Notes: a model not told the origin generated them from the sequence alone. A stretch of DNA of 17,767 bases from Trichomonas tenax (GCA_023091735.1 JALKBU010001047.1:1-17767); one strand, 5' to 3'. Shown: positions 1 through 7,268, numbered from the stretch's first letter. Translations and numbers: made by a program.

Positions 1-141
1 CAAAAATTTGCAATGAACTATGTTTATGGTCTTCATACTCAGCGTGGAGTTTCAATCTATAAATGTCATTATTGTTTAGACTACAAAGATATTTATAACA
101 CTTTTTATAAAAGTGACAATTTTTCCCGCACAAAAAAGTGA
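1..141 (+). CDS. C-terminal end of a gene entering from the left edge (partial)
   Basis: Frame 1 is open from the first base for 46 codons and ends in TGA at 139-141, long for DNA this AT-rich. The translation has a balanced, protein-like composition with a short Cys pair (KCHYC around residues 21-25) followed by an aromatic, acidic stretch (LDYKDIYNTFYKSDNF). I do not recognise the family. The last codons run through two AAAAGTGACA boxes (109-118 and 134-143), so either the gene end overlaps regulatory DNA or the true gene ends further left and the frame is open by chance. No TAAA signal follows the stop directly. What supports it is open frame length and composition only. Confidence 0.35.
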   Translation, partial: QKFAMNYVYGLHTQRGVSIYKCHYCLDYKDIYNTFYKSDNFSRTKK

Positions 142-163
142 CAGTTTATTCATGAAAAGTGAC
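109..163. promoter_or_regulatory. Cluster of three AAAAGTGAC boxes with an E2F-type site
   Basis: AAAAGTGAC occurs at 109-117, 134-142 and 155-163, about 21-25 bases apart; the first two extend to AAAAGTGACA. Between the first and second copies, 122-129 reads TTTCCCGC, an exact match to the animal/plant E2F-DP consensus TTTSSCGC. On the minus strand the boxes read (T)GTCACTTTT, the same core found just upstream of the karyopherin start at 13396. The cluster is about 1 kb upstream of the DP gene, so it is unclear which gene it would serve; the nearest candidate is the small ORF at 325. A regulatory role is inferred from motif density only. Confidence 0.35.
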
Positions 164-312
164 TTTAAGGTTCTATGCCACTTTTTGATGTTCACTTTTG
201 TCCTAGACTCTTTTAACAGTATGGATATTATTGAAATTTGTAGATAAGCTGTAGATAAAAAATCTAATGATTTAAATTTTAATAGCTAAACATCTATGAA
301 CAGCTATTCCAT

Positions 313-320
313 TCACTTCC
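313..320 (+). promoter_or_regulatory. Initiator-like TCACTTCC
   Basis: TCACTTCC matches the start of the T. vaginalis Inr (TCA+1 Y T W). The A at 315 lies 10 bases before the ATG at 325, a typical trichomonad 5'UTR length. Confidence 0.35.
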
Positions 321-324
321 TAGC

Positions 325-489
325 ATGATGGGAACACATATTTTTTATGTTTCACAGCAAGATTTCCATTTATTTAATTCATATAAAAATATAGACAAAA
401 TGTTTCTTTTCAAATCCGATCAGACATACTTGAGTACACATACTGCGTCAGGGTTAATGAATATTCGATTGTTATCTCGAAATATATAA
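325..489 (+). CDS. Possible small protein of 54 aa, unknown
   Basis: The frame starts ATGATG at 325 and runs 54 codons to TAA at 487-489; it is open further upstream to 286. The translation begins MMGTHIFYVSQQDFHLF and continues with mixed polar and aromatic residues, unlike the Lys/Asn/Ile/Phe-only translations that random AT-rich DNA gives here. An initiator-like TCACTTCC sits 10 bases upstream of the ATG, which favours that start. There is no signal peptide, membrane segment or family I can name. The alternative is chance, or the remnant of a longer gene. It stands alone in about 1 kb of otherwise empty DNA. Confidence 0.28.
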   Translation: MMGTHIFYVSQQDFHLFNSYKNIDKMFLFKSDQTYLSTHTASGLMNIRLLSRNI

Positions 490-1153
490 ATCTCAAAATT
501 TCAACTTTTGAACTGCTTAAGCACATGGCTATAAAATATTTTCTATCAGATTTAATTTGAAGCTAGGCACTATGTATTATTCTAATTTTTAGAATTTGAA
601 ATGAACACAATTTGATAAAAAACAAAAATGGAGCCATGTGTCATATGCATAATGAAAAGGTACATGAATTACTCTAGACCCATAATATTAAGACACAAAA
701 TATATCAAATATTATATTTTCAATAATATTTTCCTTTATCACAATATTGATGAATAAATTTGTAATAACTATGCACGAGAATGATATCGTAATGAGACAA
801 TATACATGATTTTGAAAATATATTTTTGATTTTAATTTTTGATGAATAAAATGATATATTCATCATTGCCAATAATCACATTCATGCAAAGTATTGCATG
901 CATGTATATGGAACATACAATTTTTGATTTAACTATTAGATGATGAATTTGCGTAAAACATATGTGAATCAGTTTGTATTTTCTATAATATAGCTATGGT
1001 TCTGTTTATGGTGAGTTAGAATGTCATTGTCTTGATTCGGATGACACAATAATAATGAATTGGGATAAAGCAGATTCACTTTTTATAAATATTATTTACC
1101 ACTTCACAATATTTTCTATGAACTATTTCAATTTCTTGACAATTTTCCCTACT
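490..1153. other. AT-rich intergenic DNA
   Basis: I see no convincing gene, RNA or repeat. It is made of short A/T runs with scattered ATGs that are closed within about 30 codons. A palindromic patch of GCATGCATG around 895-905 is too short to interpret. It forms the upstream region of the DP gene. Confidence 0.5.
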
Positions 1154-1170
1154 TCACTCCTTCACTTTTT
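1154..1170 (+). promoter_or_regulatory. Tandem initiator-like TCACT elements of the DP gene
   Basis: TCACTCC (1154-1160) is followed directly by TCACTTTTT (1162-1170). The second has its A 24 bases before the ATG at 1188. TTGACAATTTT lies just upstream at 1136-1146. The arrangement fits a trichomonad Inr with a short 5'UTR. Confidence 0.45.
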
Positions 1171-1187
1171 GCTTTTTATTCATTTCA

Positions 1188-1871
1188 ATGGCTGAATCGC
1201 AGAACGAGAAGAAGGAAACCATACACATGTATGATCTCTCCAAGCCTGTGATTGAGATTATATCTAACCTCGGGATCACTACTATGAAAGATGTAGCAAA
1301 TATCATTGAGCAACAGATGTTTCCGGAGTCAAAACACAAGACAGCGCAAAGGAGGGTATATGATGTGATATCAATACTTATTGCTGCAGGAATAATCAAC
1401 AAAGATAAGAAAAATTTATCTTTGAATCCATCTCATAGATCAAAAATATATAACCACAGCGAAAAGGCTGCTCAGTTTATTGAAAAATCACACCACTTAG
1501 CTTCAACGTTGCTTCTTATAAAACGGAATTTGAAGCTTAATCGTCCACAAATGGCTACATCATTGCCATCAATTTTCATTGGGTGTGATAAGAACACTAA
1601 GGGTACCATCACAAGAGAGTTTTCTGGTCATGAACTGAAGATTGAATCATCACAGAGACCAACATTTTACAGCTCATTTGATGTTATAGACAAGATGAAC
1701 TTCACGAGGAGTGAAGAAATTAATGTGCTGCTATCAAAAAGCGAATATTACAAGTTTGGCTTGCTATATAAGCAGCTATTTGCTATTGGCGATGCAAAAA
1801 CAAAGGCTGTACAAGAAACATCCTGCTCATGCGATTATGGATTGTTTGATATAGAAGAATTTTCAAATTAA
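1188..1871 (+). CDS. DP-type transcription factor (E2F dimerisation partner)
   Basis: A 227-aa nuclear protein. Residues about 14-80 form a winged helix of the E2F/DP family: the recognition helix carries RRVYD (55-59), the DNA-contacting signature, followed by a hydrophobic strand and KDKKN (72-76), which matches the DP form (KEKKE/KDKKE) better than the E2F form ending in an IQW motif. Residues 85-120 are a helical, partly charged linker suited to a coiled coil. Residues about 125-172 (SLPSIFIGCDKNT to FDVIDKMNF) align with the DP marked box. DP proteins do not act alone; they pair with an E2F to switch cell-cycle genes through TTTSSCGC sites. The protein is shorter than animal DPs (about 400 aa) and lacks their tail. 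The ATG is preceded by tandem TCACT initiators, and the stop overlaps TAAA. Calling it DP rather than E2F rests on the KDKKN segment and the marked box. Confidence 0.85.
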   Translation: MAESQNEKKETIHMYDLSKPVIEIISNLGITTMKDVANIIEQQMFPESKHKTAQRRVYDVISILIAAGIINKDKKNLSLNPSHRSKIYNHSEKAAQFIEKSHHLASTLLLIKRNLKLNRPQMATSLPSIFIGCDKNTKGTITREFSGHELKIESSQRPTFYSSFDVIDKMNFTRSEEINVLLSKSEYYKFGLLYKQLFAIGDAKTKAVQETSCSCDYGLFDIEEFSN

Positions 1872-2271
1872 ATGTTATTTTGTTTGTATTAATAAGAGTC
1901 CGTTCATTATTCATTCTGCACATCAGATAGTTGATATACTGTAATATTGATCGATTTCGCTTCATATATGATTTTCATTCATAAAAAATTTCACAAATTG
2001 TTTCGAAACATTATAAAATATCCCACAAAATGAGCTTGAGTCGCTTATATATTGTTAACAGACATTATGTCTAAGTGGCAAAATATTGTCAATTTTGATT
2101 ATTTCACTTTTGAAAATATAATTCTCCAACATTTTTTTTGGTAATCATATTAAGAGAGTTGAAACCTGAAATAAAAGATTTTCAATATCTGTTTGTCGAT
2201 GGAATATTAGTTAAAATCCAATTATGTTTGAAATTTAGAAATATTACCAAAAATCAAATCCTTTTATTTAA
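1872..2271. other. Intergenic DNA between convergent genes
   Basis: AT-rich, with no open frame that reads like protein and no recognisable RNA. It separates the 3' ends of the DP gene (+) and the His/Asn/Gln-rich gene (-). Both ends carry TAAA just at the stop codon. Confidence 0.5.
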
Positions 2272-2505
2272 TCATTTTCTGGTGTTCAAGTTATGTCTTG
2301 CCATCTGCTGATTATGCATCTGCTGTCCAAGGTTAGAATGATGTACATTTTGATTTGCTCTTTGACATTGCGTCGCATGCGAAGGAGGATTGGAATGACT
2401 CATTTGGTTGGAGAGATTGGCATGGTGAGTGGCCTGGTTAGCGTGCTGTGCTGATGTTTGTGCCATGTGTGCGCTTTGGTTTGCATGCTGAACTTGTCTA
2501 GACAT
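2272..2505 (-). CDS. Small His/Asn/Gln-rich low-complexity protein
   Basis: A 77-aa frame with ATG at 2505. By my count 36 of 77 residues are His (11), Asn (11) or Gln (14), with Ala, Ser, Thr and Met filling in. The units QHANQ (6-10 and 20-24) and HHAN/HHSN (27-30, 55-58) recur, so the protein looks built from degenerate short repeats. It has no hydrophobic core, signal peptide or membrane helix. The DNA is richer in GC than its flanks and the frame has a clean TCACTTCATTA initiator 16 nt upstream, which together make it a believable gene. The stop TGA is followed at once by TTAAATAAAA, a trichomonad-type 3' signal. Metal binding through His, or prion-like assembly, are possible but not shown. 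I do not recognise a family. Confidence 0.55.
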   Translation of the reverse strand: MSRQVQHANQSAHMAQTSAQHANQATHHANLSNQMSHSNPPSHATQCQRANQNVHHSNLGQQMHNQQMARHNLNTRK

Positions 2506-2510
2506 TTCTA

Positions 2511-2521
2511 TAATGAAGTGA
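2511..2521 (-). promoter_or_regulatory. Initiator TCACTTCATTA of the His/Asn/Gln-rich gene
   Basis: On the minus strand the sequence reads TCACTTCATTA, close to the T. vaginalis Inr recognition sequence bound by IBP39. Its A lies about 14 nt upstream of the ATG at 2505. It is the cleanest match in the window. Confidence 0.5.
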
Positions 2522-2940
2522 TAATTTTTGACACCATATCAATCACCAAAATCAAGAAATTTTGATATGTGCAATGTGCTTATTCGAGTTTGACCCAAAA
2601 TCAAATTTTGAGATTTCAAAATTACATAAGACATGTAATCAATCACTTTGATTTAAAACTTAAATAGTTCAGAATACTCTGTTTTTGCATCCACCAGTTT
2701 TCAATGTTTAAGCAATTTTGATAATTTCCTTCAAACATAAGACATTTGATTTTACTTTGAATAATTGAATACAGCACGAAACGAATATCTCAATTACTGT
2801 TTTTCAATGGATTGTCAATGGAAGAAAGAAAAATGAGAATTAATATTTGGAGAACAAATAAAAACAAATGACATTTTTATTGAGAGGTTGATGATAGATT
2901 TATTTCTAATATTGACAATATAAAAATTCGAGGTTGAAAA
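2522..2940. other. Intergenic DNA downstream of the MatE gene
   Basis: AT-rich, no gene seen. On the minus strand it begins with the 3' flank of the MatE transporter (an AATAAAT within about 40 nt of its stop) and ends at the promoter of the His/Asn/Gln-rich gene. Confidence 0.5.
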
Positions 2941-4422
2941 TTAAACTTGAAGGTGATCTGGAACAGCTGCAGAAGAAGATTCACCGTTCTTATTCTCACC
3001 AGGCTCAGTCTTAGAGAGCTTGTATGCCTGGTAAATGGTGGATGCGCAGAAGCTGAGACCGCAAACAAGACCGAATGAATCTGTCAATGGATAGCACCAC
3101 ATCAAGTGGACAGCATCATTCTTCTTAACATAATACATGAGCAAAGAGAAGCCAGTGATGGCGAGGAACTGTGACAAGATGGAAAGGAGTGTAGCACGCC
3201 CACCTTTCTGGAAACTTTGCAAGATAGCCTGGCAGTTGAATCTACCGAAAGCGAAGAATCCCAAAGCGTTCCTGAATCTCATCATAGGACCAGCCCACTT
3301 GAGATAGCCTTCGCTGCTTGAGAACATCATAGAGAGCTCTCTAGGGATTGTCCATGTGAGTGTTGTCGTCAAAGCCCCCCAGAGGAAGTTGATCCAAAAG
3401 GCGTGACCGATTAACTTCAGCCATCTTGCGTGTCTGTTAGCACCGTGTGAATACGAAGCAGCTGGGATAACACCTTGGTTAATAGCAATGAAGACAGCGT
3501 TTGTCAAGTACTGGAAACGGATTGTGACGTTGTAACCAGCAAAGCCATCGTTGAAGTACTCTGCAGGAAGTGACAAACCGAGGAGTTTTCTCACAGCGAT
3601 TGTTGGAACGAAGTATGATAAGTTTGTGACGAGTTGTGAGAAACCAACGCGAAGTGCAGAGAATGTGTGTGGACAGAATGGCTTGAAGAGACCGCTGAGC
3701 TTTGGCTTAACAGCGAAGGCGCCTTTATAATACCAACCAATGAGCATGAAAGCAGGGAATACTTCAGCTAAAACAGTTGCGATGGCAGCACCGCGGACAC
3801 CAAGCTTACCTAAAAGCAATAATACGGGGTCGAAAATTAGACCATTCAAAACGAAAGAGAATAATTCCATGTAAGCGAAGACATGTGTTCTACCTTCACC
3901 CTGGAGGAAGCCACCACATGTTAGGAACAAGCAGGTGCCGAACGAGCCATACGACAAAACAGAGATATACTCAAAACCGAATTGAACGAGGTCTTCCTTA
4001 GCACCAAACCATCTGGCTGCGTGTTTGACTGTTGGAATGAGAATAGCCGGAACAATGAGAGAACAAATCAAAGCGCAACGAATTAAATCGCTAAAAAGCT
4101 GTGTTGTGTCAGCTTCTTTCCTCTGGCCGAACAACTGAGATGTTTTTGTGGAAGCAGCTGTGCAAATGAAGAATCCAAATGAACGACCAATGTTATCGAA
4201 GCAGTTGTATGTTGAAACAGCGGCCATACCTTCATCACCACATGCCTTTGCGACCCAAATAGTGTCAACAATCGAGTAAAGAGCTCCAACGACTTGCGAA
4301 ACCATTGGACCAATGGACAAGAAGAGGAGAGTCTTAAGCGGAGGACGGCCTGCAAGTCTGTAGTGCTCGAGCTCTAAGTCTTTGTCTGTCTTTCCTTTCA
4401 ACAGAGGAGTGGAATTAACCAT
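2941..4422 (-). CDS. MatE (MATE-type) membrane transporter
   Basis: A 493-aa polytopic membrane protein with two MatE halves. The first half opens with LAGRPPLKTLLFLSIGPM (23-40) and IVDTIWVAKACGDEGMAAVS (51-70), the usual MATE helix 1-2 pattern, then TSQLFGQRKEA (94-104). GFLQGEGRTHVF (171-182) and LGVRGAAIATVLAE (207-220) are classic for helices 5-6. The second half has INQGVIPAASYSHGANRHAR (314-333), the counterpart of the family's GYNYGA motif. The tail after about 468 is polar and probably cytosolic. MATE proteins export organic cations, drugs or metabolites using H+ or Na+ gradients; the substrate here is unknown. Its DNA is GC-richer and prefers C- or G-ending codons, suggesting strong expression. 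The ATG at 4422 has no close TCACT; a GTGACA lies 62 nt upstream. Confidence 0.88.
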   Translation of the reverse strand: MVNSTPLLKGKTDKDLELEHYRLAGRPPLKTLLFLSIGPMVSQVVGALYSIVDTIWVAKACGDEGMAAVSTYNCFDNIGRSFGFFICTAASTKTSQLFGQRKEADTTQLFSDLIRCALICSLIVPAILIPTVKHAARWFGAKEDLVQFGFEYISVLSYGSFGTCLFLTCGGFLQGEGRTHVFAYMELFSFVLNGLIFDPVLLLLGKLGVRGAAIATVLAEVFPAFMLIGWYYKGAFAVKPKLSGLFKPFCPHTFSALRVGFSQLVTNLSYFVPTIAVRKLLGLSLPAEYFNDGFAGYNVTIRFQYLTNAVFIAINQGVIPAASYSHGANRHARWLKLIGHAFWINFLWGALTTTLTWTIPRELSMMFSSSEGYLKWAGPMMRFRNALGFFAFGRFNCQAILQSFQKGGRATLLSILSQFLAITGFSLLMYYVKKNDAVHLMWCYPLTDSFGLVCGLSFCASTIYQAYKLSKTEPGENKNGESSSAAVPDHLQV

Positions 4423-4845
4423 AATATATTTTTACAAAATTTAATTCAATGGTTTATAAAGGATAATTATCCATTCAATTTCATGTCACATTTTCTATCG
4501 CCCGTATGGAATGTTTTCAGCATTTTGTTCGTCTTTTAACCTCTAATTGAAAAACTTTCGTACAAACACACTTGGAAGCACTACTGGGTGCATATTTTTC
4601 ATATTATAAGTGTCTGCGTCCATCCATTACATAACAGGGTGTGACAAAATTGGAAAGGGATACAACACTAATGTACTCATCAAGATTATGACATGTAAAT
4701 TTGATTTCTTTTTCAGAGTGATGCTGATGTTGGAGCTGCTGGGTTGCTGTATATATATAAAAATCACAGTTTAGAAGATTTTTGACTATGTTTGGAATTT
4801 GACATGTAAAAACATCACTTTTTCGATTAACAATATTTCTGCTGA
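4423..4845. other. Divergent intergenic region (MatE / 4846 gene)
   Basis: A divergent promoter region. On the minus strand GTGACATG (4489-4482) is the nearest recurring motif upstream of the MatE gene. On the plus strand ATCACTTTTTCG (4814-4825) lies about 29 nt before the ATG at 4846. An 82-codon minus-strand frame (4604-4852) and a 26-codon plus-strand run at 4705-4785 (…SDADVGAAGLLYIY…) both read somewhat like protein, but neither has enough support to be called a gene. Confidence 0.4.
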
Positions 4846-5100
4846 ATGTCATCTATGCATTTGTGGTCTCAAAAGGGATGCGATACCTTCCATTCATTAT
4901 TCAATGAATATTGGGAAACGTACAATAAACTTCAGGAGCTTTTAACTAACAAATATCAAAATTCACTCGAAGAAGAAGAAACGAATGAACCAGCTCGGGT
5001 CGACAAAATACCTGCAAACAAGAATGAATGTAATTTTACTGATTCGAAAGACATAACATTTGAAATGCTGAAAACATGTAAGTATATTGGCCGTTTTTAA
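4846..5100 (+). CDS. First part of a probably broken, unrecognised gene (84 codons)
   Basis: The frame starts ATG at 4846 (a second ATG at 4855) and reads 84 aa: MSSMHLWSQKGC, a helical stretch (FHSLFNEYWETYNKLQELL, about 15-33), an acidic EEEET patch and a Lys/Asn-rich segment, ending in TAA at 5098-5100 that forms TAAAA. An ATCACTTTTTCG initiator-like element lies about 29 nt upstream. The end does not look natural: from 5072 another frame reads KHVSILAVFKNLVKVAQ up to 5122, and from 5118 the third frame carries the following 300-codon block. This suggests a single gene split by two frameshifts; an independent short protein is the alternative. No family recognised. Confidence 0.5.
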   Translation: MSSMHLWSQKGCDTFHSLFNEYWETYNKLQELLTNKYQNSLEEEETNEPARVDKIPANKNECNFTDSKDITFEMLKTCKYIGRF

Positions 5101-5165
5101 AAATCTGGTGAAAGTAGCACAGTAAAGCATATTCAATTTTGTCAGGATCTGCCCCGTTCGAAGTA

Positions 5166-6044
5166 ATGCTCTTCGATCATCCAGATGATAAAATCATAAC
5201 ACTTCTTGATTCGGTTGAAATCCTTGTTGTTTCAATGGTGAAGCATGATGTCAAGGTACAATATTTTGTGTTAACATCTCTTGAAAGAACCGTTGTTGTT
5301 TTGGTCGAAAATTTTGAGTCAAGCGATTGTATATTGGAAATTCTCAACAAATGCTTTATATTATTTCCATATAGAAATATGAGAGCCAAATGTGACCGTA
5401 TATCCAAGAGTCTTGATATTCTTAAGCAATATTTCAATAGAGATATACAATTAAATCGATTTGAAACACAGGATTATCCGATTCTTGTAAATCTATCTAA
5501 GAAGATCTGTGAGTGCCTCAACAAGTTTTTGGTTCTAAAATTTCACTCTCCTCAAGTTTCTAAAAGTGATGCTTCATCAGAAGCATCATTAAGTAAATTG
5601 ATATCAGCTATTATTCTTAATATCAAAAATATTAAATTTTATGAAAGGCTGGAAAAAATGCCTCTAACAGGAAATTACATTGATTACAAAACATTCATTG
5701 ACAATGATGGACTCTTTTCAGATGATTGGCCCGATAATTCGGATAAGATCATCGAATTTTCTGAAAATGAGAAATTTGTAGTTTCTTGCATTACTACCAA
5801 ATGGGAATTGTTTGATGCAACAATGAGTAAATGGACTAATCCAGAAGCAAATTATGGAGTTGATATATTCATCAATGCGAAAAATGTCATTCGAATGGTG
5901 AAGCTCTGTGATTTAGAGAACTTCAGAATTCTCGTGATCTGGATAGTTGGAAATGTTTTACCTAAGACATTAAAACCCTTCTTGGAAACCCACAAGAATT
6001 TAATTTATAGGCCAAGTTTTAAGAGCAGTTTACCCTTAATATAG
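5166..6044 (+). CDS. Second part of the unrecognised helical protein, or a separate gene
   Basis: The frame is open from 5118. Its upstream part has no ATG (only TTG at 5139), so the first ATG is at 5166, giving 292 aa to TAG at 6042-6044. The product is rich in amphipathic helices (LLDSVEILVVSMVKHDVKVQ, CILEILNKCFILF, SLDILKQYF, VRMVKL-type segments), reminiscent of ARM/HEAT-like helical proteins, but I cannot assign a family. TTTTGTCAGGATC at 5137-5149 resembles TTTTGTCAGATTC before the BTB gene ATG at 8057, so it could be this gene's own start element. Against independence, the preceding 84-codon frame and the bridging frame flow into it. The frame also continues after the TAG for 65 more codons. 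Either a real gene of 292 aa or part of a pseudogene. Confidence 0.5.
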   Translation: MLFDHPDDKIITLLDSVEILVVSMVKHDVKVQYFVLTSLERTVVVLVENFESSDCILEILNKCFILFPYRNMRAKCDRISKSLDILKQYFNRDIQLNRFETQDYPILVNLSKKICECLNKFLVLKFHSPQVSKSDASSEASLSKLISAIILNIKNIKFYERLEKMPLTGNYIDYKTFIDNDGLFSDDWPDNSDKIIEFSENEKFVVSCITTKWELFDATMSKWTNPEANYGVDIFINAKNVIRMVKLCDLENFRILVIWIVGNVLPKTLKPFLETHKNLIYRPSFKSSLPLI

Positions 6045-6242
6045 GCTATGGTGAATTTAACCGCAACTAATTTCTATGACGAATATTATGAAAATGGATA
6101 TCTTAGATGTGCCATTTTCCAAAACAACATTAACAATAATTCAACATCAAATAACTTGTTTATGGCTTATAATGTTTATCGCATTTCAAAGTCTTTTTCA
6201 CTATTAAGTCTTAATTCGTTAATAATAATGACTTTTTATTAA
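6045..6242 (+). other. In-frame continuation after the TAG stop
   Basis: Directly after the TAG at 6042-6044 the same frame stays open for 65 codons (AMVNLTATNFYDEYYENGYL… to TAA at 6240-6242). The first half reads like protein; the second half is Ser/Asn/Leu/Ile-rich and may be chance. It could be the original C-terminus cut by a nonsense mutation, or 3' flank that happens to be open. Standard decoding of TAG elsewhere in the window argues against a reassigned codon. Confidence 0.3.
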
Positions 6243-6662
6243 TTAAAACTTCTACTACTAGATCTGCATAATGGTTTTTAAAGTATTTCCATCAGTTTCT
6301 TTAAATACTACTTAATTAATAAAAGATCTTTAAACAAAATCTGAATTTCCCGAAATACCGTTAAACATATATCCAAAATATTGAATATATAACATTGTAT
6401 AAATAAGAGCTTCTGATTTTGAAATTATTCTAATCATTTGATGAATTAGTTCTTGTATACTTGAAAATAAGACAACATGAACTGCAGTTGCAGTGTATGG
6501 AAATAACTGATGTCAATCATGATGATGGAAAAATTATTCTAAAATTGAACAAAATTTTGGAAAATATAGCCGTTAACAGCGCAATTTCGCGATGTGAAGA
6601 AAGACACCAAAGAGAGTACTCTGCGATGATCTAGAAATCAAACAGAAGGTTGAGCCCGAAAC
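6243..6662. other. Intergenic DNA upstream of the Rab gene
   Basis: AT-rich up to about 6430. From 6434 to 6634 one plus-strand frame is open and reads like protein (described separately as the small ORF at 6497). The last 30 bases lead into the Rab start. Confidence 0.4.
6497..6634 (+). CDS. Possible 45-aa ORF or gene remnant upstream of Rab
   Basis: ATG at 6497, TAG at 6632-6634. The translation starts MEITDVNHDDGKIILKLNKI and ends with a charged helical stretch (SRCEERHQREYSAMI); the frame is open upstream to 6434. The composition is protein-like, but there is no TCACT or GTGACA element directly before the ATG and the stop is only 40 bases from the Rab ATG. A remnant C-terminus of an older gene is as likely as a real small gene. 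Confidence 0.2.
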   Translation: MEITDVNHDDGKIILKLNKILENIAVNSAISRCEERHQREYSAMI

Positions 6663-6674
6663 GTGACATTTTTT
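6663..6674 (+). promoter_or_regulatory. GTGACATTTTTT directly before the Rab ATG
   Basis: GTGACA ends six bases before the ATG at 6675, followed by a T run. The same GTGACA core in the same orientation precedes the KDEL-receptor and coiled-coil gene starts. It decides the start: the longer frame begins with this GTG, which is not a credible eukaryotic start. Confidence 0.4.
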
Positions 6675-7268
6675 ATGAGCATCGATTTGAAGACTAAAAT
6701 CGTTCTTATTGGAACATCCGGCGTTGGAAAGACTTCGCTGTTGGACTGCTACAGACATGGATCAATACACAACACTCATATAGCGACTATTGGCGCTGAA
6801 CAATTCGATTTTATAATAAAAGTCGATGGAAAAGACGTACGCGTCTGCGTTTGGGACACAGCGGGACAAGACCGATATCGAACAATCGGAAGTCTATATT
6901 ATAGAGATTCTGATGGCGCAATTTGCGTTTTTGACGTTACAAGTAAAGATTCTTACTCAGATCTTCCAAGGTGGATTGAAGAATTCCAAAATGCAGTGGG
7001 CCCTGACAAGTTCATTGCAATCGCAGCAAATAAATCAGATTTAAATAAAAGCGTTGACATGGACACAGTTGTTGGATGGACTGAACAAAACGGTTACTCA
7101 TTATACCAAACATCGGCTTTAACAAATTTTGGCGTCGCAGATCTCTTTGAAAGTCTCGTGGGAGATATAATTCGAAAGAAATTATCACAAAAGTTGGATG
7201 ATATACCTGTGATCAATGTACAAAAGCCAGTGGAGAAGGATGAGAAGGCAACTAAGAAATGTTGTTAA
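6675..7268 (+). CDS. Rab-family small GTPase
   Basis: A 197-aa Ras-superfamily GTPase of the Rab type, expected to cycle between GDP and GTP and recruit effectors on endomembranes. P-loop GTSGVGKT (13-20), switch I Thr38 in IATIGAEQF, WDTAGQ (60-65) with catalytic Gln65, NKSD (119-122) for guanine specificity and TSA (146-148). RYRTIGSLYY (67-76) is the Rab switch II pattern. The protein ends KKCC, the double-cysteine geranylgeranylation signal, so it is membrane-anchored. Departures from the usual Rab: IGAEQF instead of IGVDF, and YYRDSDGA instead of YYRGAxGA, which suggest a lineage-specific Rab; I cannot assign a subfamily. Start chosen at the first ATG. It converges on the KDEL-receptor gene with a 37-bp gap whose TTTAAA (7295-7300) can serve as a TAAA signal on both strands. 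Confidence 0.93.
   Translation: MSIDLKTKIVLIGTSGVGKTSLLDCYRHGSIHNTHIATIGAEQFDFIIKVDGKDVRVCVWDTAGQDRYRTIGSLYYRDSDGAICVFDVTSKDSYSDLPRWIEEFQNAVGPDKFIAIAANKSDLNKSVDMDTVVGWTEQNGYSLYQTSALTNFGVADLFESLVGDIIRKKLSQKLDDIPVINVQKPVEKDEKATKKCC

Noticed and set aside
4695..4716. A 22-nt GTAAAT…TTTTTCAG mini-intron
   Set aside because: Joining the flanking frames gives TAG at the junction, and no gene is otherwise supported there.
4604..4852. 82-codon minus-strand frame overlapping the ATG at 4846
   Set aside because: No initiator upstream, overlap with the start of the plus-strand gene, and an ordinary composition for chance open DNA; kept only as a remark.
5078..5145. A 68-nt GTAAGT…TTTTGTCAG intron joining the 84-codon frame to the 300-codon frame
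   Set aside because: Splicing restores the reading frame but creates TGA at the junction (T plus GA). It also lacks the trichomonad ACTAACACACAG branch/acceptor motif.
6042..6044. TAG as a reassigned sense codon
   Set aside because: Other genes in the window read through no TAG and use standard stops; a nonsense mutation is simpler.
6663..6674. Four extra N-terminal residues for Rab
   Set aside because: The frame begins with GTG inside the GTGACA element; the ATG at 6675 gives the normal Rab N-terminus.
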